This document shows, in pieces, positions 16,398 through 24,556 of a stretch of 64,000 nucleotides of DNA. Both the position numbers and the translations under genes were made by a program. This DNA comes from Bacteroidota bacterium (GTDB lineage Bacteria > Bacteroidota > Bacteroidia > Chitinophagales > Chitinophagaceae), in assembly GCA_016711825.1 (NCBI GenBank), contig JADJSG010000006.1, forward strand, positions 682,001 through 746,000, in the 5' to 3' direction. Within the stretch, counting starts at the first letter, position 1, and the number at the start of each line of letters is the position of its first letter. The notes under the pieces were generated by a model that was given only the letters and a program-made list of their open reading frames with translations, was not told the origin of the DNA and searched no databases.

Positions 16398-17149
16398 TGT
16401 TGAGCTTGTTTACTTTTCCATTTTATATAGCACTCGGTGAACACAAGTGGCTTTTACACTCCTTCACTGAATTTGCGGGTATGTTTATCGGATTTCGTTA
16501 TTATTTATATTTAAGAAAAACCGAAGGCGATACCATTACTTCACACAACCGCTTAATCATACTCATTGGTGCCATCTTTGGGGCTTTGGTGGGTAGTCGC
16601 TTAGTGGGAGGTTTGGAAGATATAGCACAACTAAAAATGGCAGCCAACCCTTACTTGTATTTTTACCATAATAAAAGTATTGTAGGAGGTTTATTGGGAG
16701 GCTTGTTTGGCGTAGAACTAATTAAATATGCCATCGGTGAAAAACAGAAGAGTGGAGATTTATTTGTTTTTCCCTTGTTGTTGGCCATGATCATTGGTCG
16801 CTTTGGTTGTTTCAGTATGGGTGTGTATGAGCAAACGTTTGGTATAGAAACAACAAGTAAACTGGGGATGAATTTAGGCGACGGATTGATGCGTCATCCG
16901 GTGATGCTATATGAAATTGGGTATTTAATCCTTTGGGGTATACTGGGCTTTTGGGTGAATAAAAAAATGATTCTTGAAAAAGGACAACGCTTTCAACTTT
17001 TCATGATCAGCTATCTTCTTTTTCGCTTTTTTATAGAATTTCTCAAACCAAATAAAATTTATTTTTTACATTTAGGAACTATTCAGATAGCTTGTGTATT
17101 CGGATGTATATATTATGGATTGTATTTTGCGTTGAAGAAAAAAGCATGA
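16394..17149 (+). CDS. Divergent Lgt-family membrane protein (prolipoprotein diacylglyceryl transferase-like)
   Basis: A 251-residue multi-pass membrane protein with the Lgt architecture: GAIFGALVGSRLVGG, NKSIVGGLLGGLFGVE, IGRFGCFSMGVYEQTFG, MRHPVMLYEIGYLILWG and LLFRFFIEFLKPNK. The Arg of the GRFG signature and the late R-x3-E pair of Lgt are kept. From memory of E. coli Lgt, the SFHGG histidine (His103) appears replaced (SIVGG here) and the Asn of GRxGN is Cys, so it may not be the canonical prolipoprotein enzyme. It may use the same phosphatidylglycerol donor on another acceptor. It sits 78 bp before a radical SAM gene. Confidence 0.7.
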   Translation: MMLSLFTFPFYIALGEHKWLLHSFTEFAGMFIGFRYYLYLRKTEGDTITSHNRLIILIGAIFGALVGSRLVGGLEDIAQLKMAANPYLYFYHNKSIVGGLLGGLFGVELIKYAIGEKQKSGDLFVFPLLLAMIIGRFGCFSMGVYEQTFGIETTSKLGMNLGDGLMRHPVMLYEIGYLILWGILGFWVNKKMILEKGQRFQLFMISYLLFRFFIEFLKPNKIYFLHLGTIQIACVFGCIYYGLYFALKKKA

Positions 17150-17227
17150 TTCATCCTTCACGATGATTGGTCAGAGAGATGTCTGTTTGAAAAGTACCAT
17201 TTCGAATGAGTTACAAAAAAAATATTC

Positions 17228-18619
17228 ATGCCAGCAAAAAACTATACCTATTACGATTTTACTTTGTCACTCTGCCCAACTTGTTTAAAACGCATTGATG
17301 CCAAAATCATCTTTGAAGATGACAAAGTATTTATGACAAAAACCTGTAATGACCATGGATTTTTTAAGGTGTTGATTGCTAGCGACATTGAATATTACAA
17401 AAATATCAGAAACTACAATAAATTAGGTGAGGCTCCACTCAAGGTCAATACCCATACTAATTATGGCTGTCCTTATGACTGTGGCTTATGTGCCGATCAT
17501 GAACAACATAGTTGCCTCACCCTCATCGAAATTACAGACCGTTGTAACCTCACTTGTCCTACTTGTTATGCTATGAGCAGTCCCCATTACGGACGACACA
17601 GAACGGTGGCTGAAGTAGAACGTATGTTTGACATCATTGTTGAAAATGAAGGAGAGCCTGATGTGGTACAAATCAGTGGTGGTGAACCGACCTTGCATCC
17701 TGATTTTTTTGAGATTTTAGATCTGGCAAAAACAAAACCTTTTAAGCATATCATGCTTAATACAAACGGTATTAGAATTGCAAAGGATAAAGCATTTGCT
17801 GCAAGGTTAGCCACTTATATGCCCGACTTTGAAATCTATTTGCAGTTTGACAGTTTCAAACCCGAAGTACTTGAAGTGCTGCGTGGCAAAGACCTGACCG
17901 ATATACGCCAAAAAGCCATCGAACATCTCAATGAGCTTAACTTGTCTACTACCTTAGTGGTCACCTTGCAAAAAGGGCTCAATGATGGCGAAATAGGTAG
18001 CATCATCGATTATGCCCTGAAGCAACCATGTGTCAGAGGGGTTACTTTTCAACCCACCCAAATCGCAGGACGAACAGAAGGCTTTGATCCTCAAACAGAT
18101 CGCATAACCCTCACCGATGTAAGAAATGAAATTCTCAAACAAAGCCCTATCTTTAACGAAAACGATATCATACCTGTTCCCTGCAACCCCGACGCCCTGG
18201 CGATGGCCTATGCATTGAAAATTGGTGATCAGGTGATGCCCATGACACGATTTATAGATCCTAAAATGTTGCTTAGCAACAACTCAAAAAATACCATTGT
18301 GTATGAGCAGGATAAAGGTCTACATGAGCAGCTGATCAATATTTTTAGTACAGGCGTTTCGGTAGATAAAGTACAAGAAAATATCAATCAATTGCTTTGT
18401 TGTCTACCCAATGTATCAGCTCCAGGACTCAGTTATAATAATCTTTTTCGTATCATCATCATGCGATTTATCGATGCATACGATTTTGATGTAAGAGCGA
18501 TTAAAAAAAGTTGCGTACATATCGTACATAAAGATGGGCGCATCATTCCATTTGAAACCATGAATTTATTGTATCGTGATGAAAAAGAAAGCCTGCTTCA
18601 ACCTTTAAAGAATATCTAA
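17228..18619 (+). CDS. Radical SAM enzyme, tetraether / membrane-spanning lipid synthase-like
   Basis: A 463-residue radical SAM protein. The core CNLTCPTC (Cys106, Cys110, Cys113) binds the SAM 4Fe-4S cluster and QISGGEPTLHPDF is the SAM-binding GGEP motif. Ahead of it lies a cysteine-rich N-terminal module: LCPTC (Cys16, Cys19), TKTCNDHG (Cys40) and NYGCPYDCGLCADHEQHSC (Cys81, 85, 88, 96), enough for an additional metal centre. This pattern is that of the MJ0619/Tes (tetraether lipid synthase) group and the bacterial membrane-spanning lipid synthases, which join two fatty chains by a C-C bond. The assignment rests on motif layout; a related radical SAM function is possible. The Lgt-like gene before it and the small membrane protein 3 bp after it fit a lipid-related operon. 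Confidence 0.65.
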   Translation: MPAKNYTYYDFTLSLCPTCLKRIDAKIIFEDDKVFMTKTCNDHGFFKVLIASDIEYYKNIRNYNKLGEAPLKVNTHTNYGCPYDCGLCADHEQHSCLTLIEITDRCNLTCPTCYAMSSPHYGRHRTVAEVERMFDIIVENEGEPDVVQISGGEPTLHPDFFEILDLAKTKPFKHIMLNTNGIRIAKDKAFAARLATYMPDFEIYLQFDSFKPEVLEVLRGKDLTDIRQKAIEHLNELNLSTTLVVTLQKGLNDGEIGSIIDYALKQPCVRGVTFQPTQIAGRTEGFDPQTDRITLTDVRNEILKQSPIFNENDIIPVPCNPDALAMAYALKIGDQVMPMTRFIDPKMLLSNNSKNTIVYEQDKGLHEQLINIFSTGVSVDKVQENINQLLCCLPNVSAPGLSYNNLFRIIIMRFIDAYDFDVRAIKKSCVHIVHKDGRIIPFETMNLLYRDEKESLLQPLKNI

Positions 18620-18622
18620 ACC

Positions 18623-18874
18623 ATGAAACTAAGAAAAATTCATTATTTGTTACTCATTCCTTCCTTGGCTTTAATCTTATTATTGTTGAATGTCAATGTG
18701 GAAAGCGGTATTATGTGGGGCCTCATATATATTCTTTTATTACCGGTGTATGCCCTGATTGCAATTATATTGATTTGCTTTGATAAGTCTCGTACCGATG
18801 GATTACATCTTTTATTGGGCGTTGGTATATTGGCTTTAGTAGGATTTAGTATTTGCTCAAGCGGTTTTTTATAA
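18623..18874 (+). CDS. Small membrane protein (hypothetical)
   Basis: An 83-residue protein starting 3 bp after the radical SAM stop, so surely co-translated. It has three hydrophobic segments (about residues 8-24, 29-52 and 62-80) separated by short polar turns (NVNVESG, FDKSRTDG), suggesting three membrane passes. No family is recognised. Its place at the end of the Lgt-like/radical SAM operon suggests an accessory membrane role. Confidence 0.65.
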   Translation: MKLRKIHYLLLIPSLALILLLLNVNVESGIMWGLIYILLLPVYALIAIILICFDKSRTDGLHLLLGVGILALVGFSICSSGFL

Positions 18875-19379
18875 AAGGGTCCTCCATTTATACACGGATA
18901 TGAATCCCAGATTTTGCAGTCGAAATCAATTAGAAATCATAACTACTGCAAACAAGAGTATTTATACCAATGAGGCATTATAGATAGATTCTTATATTGA
19001 ATCGCTGAAATTCAAATTCTAAATGATACCAAAAGTGTGTAATAAGTAGTCTGAAAAAGTTCGGTATCATGCCCACACAGATTGTATTTAAGCTCATAAC
19101 CAATGAACTATCATGAATATGTTGTTGGTATTATTGCTAATCAATGATTGATACATTTATAAGCATGTCCTATTGAATATGTTGTTGATTTTACCATGCT
19201 GGCTGACTAGTTTATGAATAAAAATGAGATAGCTTTTCAAGACCATGAATCCTCATAAATTTTTTAAAATGAATATTTTTAAATTATATTATTATAAATT
19301 TTATATTAAAACAATATGATTGTTCTATTTTATTTACAAAAAATTCACATTAAGTTTGTTTAAATCAAAAAAATAAACT
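18875..19379. other. Intergenic, no gene seen
   Basis: About 500 very AT-rich bases. They hold a 14-bp direct repeat TGAATATGTTGTTG (19114..19127 and 19174..19187), a short GATACC/GGTATC inverted pair and, near the end, a -7 box. No coding frame is supported. Confidence 0.6.
19351..19358 (+). promoter_or_regulatory. -7 box for the T9SS/C1q gene pair
   Basis: TAAGTTTG matches TAnnTTTG and ends 21 nt before the ATG at 19380. Confidence 0.5.
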
Positions 19380-19859
19380 ATGAAAAAAATCAAAATGACA
19401 TCCATACTCATGCTTGGCCTGGGTATATTTGGTGCGCATGCACAAGATGCTGTTTTAACGGCAGGAGGGGAGGCCTTAGGAAGCGGAGGCACTGCTAGTT
19501 ATTCAGTGGGGCAAGTAATTTACACCGAAGCCTCAGGGTCTGGAGGCATCTCTACACAAGGTGTACAACAAACGTATGTGATTGCCACAGACATCAAGGA
19601 AAGCCCATTTATTCATTTATCCGTAAGTGTGTATCCAAATCCAGCAATCTCTACATTAACATTAAAAATAGACGAGGCCATAAATGAAAAACTTACGTAC
19701 GAGTTGTATGATATGGGTGGTAAAAAATTAGCGAGTGAACAAATCACTAGTAATCAAACAATCATTCCTATGCAACATTTAGCTCCTGCCTCTTACACTT
19801 TATTGATACACAATAAACAACAAACGATCAAAACATTTAAAATCACCAAAACAAATTAA
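19380..19859 (+). CDS. Small T9SS type A sorting domain protein
   Basis: A 159-residue protein with a signal peptide (MKKIKMTSILMLGLGIFGAHA, then Q), a Gly/Ser-rich region of about 50 residues (AVLTAGGEALGSGGTASYSVG, then QVIYTEASGSGGISTQGVQQ) and a type A sorting domain (VSVYPNPAISTLTLKI ... TIKTFKITK). The first part resembles a recurrent short domain that precedes sorting signals in Bacteroidota; no enzyme is visible. Only 7 bp separate it from the C1q-domain gene, so the two are one transcription unit and may form a surface pair. Confidence 0.8.
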   Translation: MKKIKMTSILMLGLGIFGAHAQDAVLTAGGEALGSGGTASYSVGQVIYTEASGSGGISTQGVQQTYVIATDIKESPFIHLSVSVYPNPAISTLTLKIDEAINEKLTYELYDMGGKKLASEQITSNQTIIPMQHLAPASYTLLIHNKQQTIKTFKITKTN

Positions 19860-19866
19860 ATTAACT

Positions 19867-21054
19867 ATGAAAAAAGGAATTATCTTCATCATCGCCTTAT
19901 TACTCAATATAGGCATATTTGCACAAGCACCCAATAAAATGAGCTACCAAACCGTAATCAGAAATGCCAGTGGCATACCTGTAAATGGCCTGGTTGGCAT
20001 CCGAATCAGTATATACCAAAATGCTATTGGTGGCACCCCAGTATATGTAGAAACCCATATTACTACCACCAATATAAATGGATTGGCTAGTTTAGAAATT
20101 GGCAATGGCACTATTGTACTTGGTACCATTGCTGGTATTGACTGGAGTACTGGCCCTTACTTTATCAAAACAGAAGCTGACCCCTCTGGTGGTGCTAATT
20201 ATACAATATCAGGTAGCAGCGAAATGCTTAGTGTGCCATATGCCTTATATGCAGGCAATGGTAGTTGGACCAAAAATGGCAATAATATATATAATTCGAA
20301 TGCTGGCAATGTTGGCATTGGCACCAATACACCTCTCGAAAAGTTAGATGTTGCAGGTATTGGTTCGTTTGGTGTAGGTGGAAAATTAAAAATATTCAAT
20401 GATGGCAATGGCATTCTTTCGAATCAAGCAGGTGCTTTTCGTATGTATACGGGTGTAAACACTGGATACATATGGTATATCAATAATGTAGAAAGAATGC
20501 GTATGAGCAGTGCTGGTAATTTGGGTATTGGCAACAACGCACCTACAGCCAAATTAGACGTTGCAGGTTCTGTAAAAATTGTCAATGGCTCAGAAGGAGC
20601 AGGTAAAGTTTTAACTTCTGATGCTGCAGGCTTGACTTCATGGACAGGCCCTATTGGGTTTCAAGCGATAGGTGGTTCAGGTACTTTCGGACCAGGATCA
20701 GTCACAACCCGAATTTTCCCCGATGAAGTATATGATGATGGCAATGGTTATAATCCTGCTACCGGCATCTATACCGTACCCGAAACAGGTACCTATGTAC
20801 TTTACTTTAGTGAAGGATTTACTGGAAATCCTGGTGCTAGTAATTGGTTAAATTATGGTTTCGAAATTAATGGCGCAGCCTATTATAACAATATCACACC
20901 GGGTCCATCTTATTGGGGGATACAATTGTCAAGAACCATGCATCTTGTAGCAGGTGATAATATTTTTGTTAGATATTACAATGCCACTGGCCTAACACTC
21001 TATGCTACAGAAACAGCAAATATGGCTTCCTTTTCAGTTCATAAAATCAAATAA
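19867..21054 (+). CDS. C1q-like domain, tail-fibre-like secreted protein
   Basis: A 395-residue protein with a signal peptide (MKKGIIFIIALLLNIGIFAQA). The N-terminal 100 residues (APNKMSYQTVIRNASGIPVN, then GLVGIRISIY; YTISGSSEMLSVPYALYA) are common in Bacteroidota surface proteins. The middle carries fibre-like repeats NVGIGTNTPLEKLDVAG and NLGIGNNAPTAKLDVAG. The last 130 residues look like a C1q/TNF jelly roll: FPDEVYDDGNGYNPATGIYT, then VPETGTYVLYFSEGF, and HLVAGDNIFVRYYNATG. C1q domains trimerise and bind ligands; fibre plus C1q suggests a trimeric surface or secreted binding protein. It has no sorting domain of its own. Transcription ends at the terminator 29 bp downstream. Confidence 0.75.
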   Translation: MKKGIIFIIALLLNIGIFAQAPNKMSYQTVIRNASGIPVNGLVGIRISIYQNAIGGTPVYVETHITTTNINGLASLEIGNGTIVLGTIAGIDWSTGPYFIKTEADPSGGANYTISGSSEMLSVPYALYAGNGSWTKNGNNIYNSNAGNVGIGTNTPLEKLDVAGIGSFGVGGKLKIFNDGNGILSNQAGAFRMYTGVNTGYIWYINNVERMRMSSAGNLGIGNNAPTAKLDVAGSVKIVNGSEGAGKVLTSDAAGLTSWTGPIGFQAIGGSGTFGPGSVTTRIFPDEVYDDGNGYNPATGIYTVPETGTYVLYFSEGFTGNPGASNWLNYGFEINGAAYYNNITPGPSYWGIQLSRTMHLVAGDNIFVRYYNATGLTLYATETANMASFSVHKIK

Positions 21055-21082
21055 TTTTATTTCTTACTCCTAAGAAATTTAT

Positions 21083-21116
21083 AAGCCAGCATTGAAAAAT
21101 ACAATGCTGGCTTTTT
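21083..21116 (+). terminator. Strong intrinsic terminator
   Basis: Perfect 12-bp stem AAGCCAGCATTG / CAATGCTGGCTT (21083..21094 and 21102..21113) with a 7-nt loop, followed by T residues. It ends the C1q gene and can also serve the convergent terC operon. Confidence 0.9.
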
Positions 21117-21173
21117 ATATTAACATTTGTGGTATTAATTTGAATACTGAGTTAAGATCGTTTTTACAATCCT

Positions 21174-21950
21174 CTATTTCATACTTTCATCCAGTTCTGG
21201 TTCATGAAGTTGAACAGGAGGGGTGGCAGATTTTTTACGTAGTTGCAAGTTAAGTAACTCTACCCCAAACGAAAAAGCCATTGCAAAATATACATAATTT
21301 TTTAGATGCAATTCATGTGCACGATCTGCATCCCAGCCTTCAATTAATAATACTACGCCAATCATCACGAGAAACGAAAGTGCCAACATTTTCACTGTTG
21401 GGTGTTTCTCAATAAAAGCGGCAATATTGGCCGAAAAAACAAACATCACAATCATGGCTATTATCACCGCAATAATCATGACTTCTACATGTTTGGCCAT
21501 CCCTACCGCTGTGATAATGCTATCGAAAGAAAACACCATATCTACAAGCATCATTTGTAACACCACCTGCATGAGGGTTGCTGCTTTCGATTTTGTAGTT
21601 ACGCCATGGGTTTCTCCTTCTAGTTTTTGATGTATTTCACTGACCGTTTTTACCAACAAAAACAAGCCTCCTGCCAACATAATCAATCCTCTGAGATTAA
21701 ATGATTTTCCAAACAATGAAAACAACTCACTGCTCCCATTTTTTACCAACCATGTGAGACTAAGCAATAAAACCACCCGCACAGCAATACCCGTAAACAT
21801 CCATATACGTCGAGCGATTTTTTGTTTGGGCGCCTCCAAGCGTCCCATGATGATAGAAACAAAAATGACATTGTCTACACCAAGTACAATTTCTAATATA
21901 GTGAGTGTGATTAAGCTGATAATGGCATCTGCTGTTAATAAATATTCCAT
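21174..21950 (-). CDS. TerC family integral membrane protein
   Basis: A 258-residue, roughly seven-pass membrane protein. The TerC signature ILEIVLGVDNVIFVSIIMGRL is at the N-terminus and the second half-repeat VDMVFSFDSIITAVGMAKHV follows a charged loop (LEGETHGVTTKSK). The acidic residues in these two repeats are the metal-binding positions of the family. TerC-family members handle manganese or other divalent cations, or metallate exported proteins; tellurite resistance is only one historical phenotype. It starts 9 bp after the pyrD stop and is the last gene of that operon. Confidence 0.9.
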   Translation of the reverse strand: MEYLLTADAIISLITLTILEIVLGVDNVIFVSIIMGRLEAPKQKIARRIWMFTGIAVRVVLLLSLTWLVKNGSSELFSLFGKSFNLRGLIMLAGGLFLLVKTVSEIHQKLEGETHGVTTKSKAATLMQVVLQMMLVDMVFSFDSIITAVGMAKHVEVMIIAVIIAMIVMFVFSANIAAFIEKHPTVKMLALSFLVMIGVVLLIEGWDADRAHELHLKNYVYFAMAFSFGVELLNLQLRKKSATPPVQLHEPELDESMK

Positions 21951-21959
21951 AGTTGAATG

Positions 21960-22982
21960 TTAATGTATAAGTGTTTTGCAAATATTTTTAGCGATGGCAG
22001 GACCTTGATAAATAAAGCCCGTATACAGTTGCACCAAACTGGCACCTGCATCTAATTTTTCTTGTGCATCTTCCGCTGTAAAAATACCGCCTACTGCGAT
22101 AATGGGTAATTTACCATTTGTTTTTTGTGCGATATACTTTACAATTTCTGTGCTACGTTGCTTGAGAGGCTTGCCACTTACACCTCCAGCACCTGTACGT
22201 TCAATAAGTTGTTTATCGCTCAAGCCATCTTTTACAATCGTGGTATTGGTAGCTACAATTCCGCTTAAACGGGTTTGCGTAACAATGTCAATAACATCAT
22301 CAAGCTGTGTATCGCTTAAGTCGGGTGCTATTTTGAGTAAGATGGGTTTGGGATTAGGGTATGAAAGATTGATATTTTGTATTTGGGTCAGCAATGCCAA
22401 TAAGGGTTCTTTTTCCTGTAGCTCCCGCAAATTGGGGGTATTTGGACTGCTAACATTAATCACAAAATAGTCTACCACATCAAAAAGTTTTTTGAAGCAA
22501 TATTCATAATCTTCAATGGCTTTTTCATTGGGTGTATTTTTATTTTTCCCAATATTACCACCAATGATGATATTGGTCTTACGTTGTTTCAATCTCAATA
22601 CGGCAGCATCTACCCCTTCATTGTTAAAACCCATTCTATTGATAATGGCTGCATCCATCGGAAAGCGAAACAAGCGTGGCTTTTCATTGCCATCTTGTGC
22701 CCGAGGGGTGAGGGTACCTATTTCAATAAATCCAAAACCTAAACAAGATAATTCGTCAATAAACTTAGCATCTTTATCAAATCCTGCCGCTAAGCCCACT
22801 GGATTTTTAAAATGAATACCAAATACATTTCTTTCGAGGGAAGGGTGTTTGATGCAATAATTACTTTCAAGATATTTTTTACCAACCCCAACATTGTAGG
22901 CCTTTGTGAGCCATTTCATTACTTTGTAATGAACTTCTTCCGGGTCGTATTTAAATAATATTTTCTTTACTAAATTGTACAT
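21960..22982 (-). CDS. pyrD: Dihydroorotate dehydrogenase (quinone), class 2
   Basis: A 340-residue FMN enzyme of pyrimidine synthesis that oxidises dihydroorotate to orotate with membrane quinone as acceptor. Class 2 landmarks: N-terminal membrane-associating helix (YNLVKKILFKYDPEEVHYKV), KNPVGLAAGFDKDAKFID, GFGFIEIGTLTPRAQDGN, INRMGFNNEG, the active-site loop VINVSSPNTPNLRELQ, ATNTTIVKDG and the FMN-phosphate VGGIFTAEDAQEKLDAGAS. I start at 22982 because class 2 proteins begin with this helix; the 20 extra upstream residues would be encoded by low-complexity repeat DNA. Operon with the TlpA-like gene upstream and terC downstream. Confidence 0.93.
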   Translation of the reverse strand: MYNLVKKILFKYDPEEVHYKVMKWLTKAYNVGVGKKYLESNYCIKHPSLERNVFGIHFKNPVGLAAGFDKDAKFIDELSCLGFGFIEIGTLTPRAQDGNEKPRLFRFPMDAAIINRMGFNNEGVDAAVLRLKQRKTNIIIGGNIGKNKNTPNEKAIEDYEYCFKKLFDVVDYFVINVSSPNTPNLRELQEKEPLLALLTQIQNINLSYPNPKPILLKIAPDLSDTQLDDVIDIVTQTRLSGIVATNTTIVKDGLSDKQLIERTGAGGVSGKPLKQRSTEIVKYIAQKTNGKLPIIAVGGIFTAEDAQEKLDAGASLVQLYTGFIYQGPAIAKNICKTLIH

Positions 22983-23049
22983 TGTTTCGTTGATGATTGA
23001 CAATTGATGGTTGACAGTTGATACCCAACTAATCACCTTCAACGTTCAA
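22983..23049. repeat. Low-complexity TTGATNNTTGAC-type degenerate repeat
   Basis: The gap between the TlpA-like gene and pyrD consists of short degenerate units such as GTTGATGATTGACAATTGAT and GGTTGACAGTTGAT. It may act only as spacer. Confidence 0.5.
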
Positions 23050-24162
23050 CTATTTTAAAGTTTTATTTAATAAGTTGGCAATTGCCTCGGTGCTATTTTC
23101 TTTGGCAATGATATTTCCTTGAGGGTCTATTAAAAAATATTGGGGTATAGACGCCACGTTATAGTTGCGGGCTATGGTATTTGCCCAGCCATTGAGTTCA
23201 CTTACATGGTTCCAGCTAAGTTGGTCTTTTGAAATAGCTTCTTGCCATTTTTCTTTACTGCTATCAAGTGAAACGCCCACTATAGTAAAGTTTTTGTTTT
23301 TGTGGGTATTGTATATAGCCACCATATTGGCACTTTCTTTTCTGCAGGGCATACACCACGAAGCCCAAAAGTCGAGCAATACATATTTGCCTTTATAATC
23401 GCGAAGGGTAATGCTCTTTTCATCAGGGGTCGTGCCTGTAAAGTCAGGTGCTGGCGTGCCGCTATCAGGGTTGGCCGGTTCTATATTTTTTACTGAACCT
23501 AAAAATTTGTTGGCAAAAAATTGCGCATTCTTTGATGCAGGAAATCGTTTAGTCACTTCCTGGTAAAAGCGTGTGATATAAGGGCCTTCATAAGCCGGAC
23601 TGATAATATTGACCGCAAACAATGCACTCGCTACACTTTGGGTAGTGTCGGCAAATTTCTTTACATAATCTACAAAACCGGCATTGATTCGTTTTAAGTC
23701 TTCAATAGCCATTTGTTTGAGCGAATCATTTTTGGGTTGTGCACTGATTGAATCCAGTATAACCTGCATGGTTTGAATGTCTTTGATATTTTCTCTCAGG
23801 TTAATTAAAAAACTTTTCAATGCGATGCTGCCTGAGGAGCCACTAACTGTATAATTTTCAAGTTGGTTCCAATCGCCTGCTACCACTGCTTTATCGCCAT
23901 TTTTGAGGGCTAACAGGATGTATTTGCCTTGCTCAAATCTGATACGAAACAAGGATTCTTCTGTAGCTGAAGCATCAATTGAAAATTGACCATCTTTGCT
24001 TGTTTTACCACTATCTACTAATATATTTCGTTCTGTACCGAGTTCTTCAATCCTAAATTTTTGCTCTGGCATATGTTCAATCTTACCTTTAACAGAAAAG
24101 CCACTATTGCAGCTTTCAATGAAAAAGACCAACATCAGTAATGGAAGTAATTGTTTTGTCAT
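23050..24162 (-). CDS. TlpA/ResA-like thiol-disulfide oxidoreductase lipoprotein
   Basis: A 370-residue lipoprotein (lipobox FIESC, Cys18). An N-terminal DUF4369-like domain (FSVKGKIEHMPEQKFRIEEL, then FRIRFEQGKYILLALKNGDK) is followed by a helical linker and a C-terminal thioredoxin-fold domain: GTPAPDFTGTTPDEKSITL, the redox centre FWASWCMPCRKES, FTIVGVSLDSSKEKWQEAI, and the cis-Pro loop VASIPQYFLIDPQGNI. It probably reduces or isomerises disulfides in exported proteins on the periplasmic side. I chose the start at 24162 because it directly precedes the lipoprotein signal and lies 15 nt after a -7 box. First gene of the pyrD-terC operon. Confidence 0.85.
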   Translation of the reverse strand: MTKQLLPLLMLVFFIESCNSGFSVKGKIEHMPEQKFRIEELGTERNILVDSGKTSKDGQFSIDASATEESLFRIRFEQGKYILLALKNGDKAVVAGDWNQLENYTVSGSSGSIALKSFLINLRENIKDIQTMQVILDSISAQPKNDSLKQMAIEDLKRINAGFVDYVKKFADTTQSVASALFAVNIISPAYEGPYITRFYQEVTKRFPASKNAQFFANKFLGSVKNIEPANPDSGTPAPDFTGTTPDEKSITLRDYKGKYVLLDFWASWCMPCRKESANMVAIYNTHKNKNFTIVGVSLDSSKEKWQEAISKDQLSWNHVSELNGWANTIARNYNVASIPQYFLIDPQGNIIAKENSTEAIANLLNKTLK

Positions 24163-24177
24163 AAGTAATAATATGGG

Positions 24178-24185
24178 CAAAAGTA
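24178..24185 (-). promoter_or_regulatory. -7 box for the TlpA-pyrD-terC operon
   Basis: Minus strand TACTTTTG matches TAnnTTTG, 15 nt before the start at 24162. Confidence 0.5.
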
Positions 24186-24541
24186 CGATAAAAAAAACAA
24201 TAGGGGATACTAGGCACAGAAGATAAAAAGTGTTTAAATGATTCATACAATCGAGACATTCAAGTGAGACATTCAAGTGAGTCCTTTTATTAAACCCTGA
24301 AATTGAATGTGTATGGGCATTTTACTTCTTTTTTCAAATTCCTCATTGAATGTATTGGCTCTATAGTTATGATGAATGTTGTAATATGCCATCATTAAAA
24401 TATAAATTCATTTACACTAAACAATCACGTCTTATATATCGTATTTTCTTTGAGCGCTTTCATCAAACAGACAAATATTCATTTCCTAAAATTTGAGTCT
24501 TTTGAATTCAGTATAATTTCGTTTTAATCTCTAAACTTCTT
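24186..24541. other. Intergenic between divergent genes
   Basis: About 350 AT-rich bases without a supported gene. They contain a perfect 13-bp tandem duplication GAGACATTCAAGT (24253..24265 and 24266..24278). Confidence 0.6.
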
Positions 24542-24549
24542 TATATTTG
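24542..24549 (+). promoter_or_regulatory. -7 box for dnaX
   Basis: TATATTTG ends 7 nt before the ATG at 24557. A TTCG at 24518..24521, 20 nt upstream, could be a degenerate -33 element. The transcript would be almost leaderless. Confidence 0.55.
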
Positions 24550-24556
24550 CTACCCC

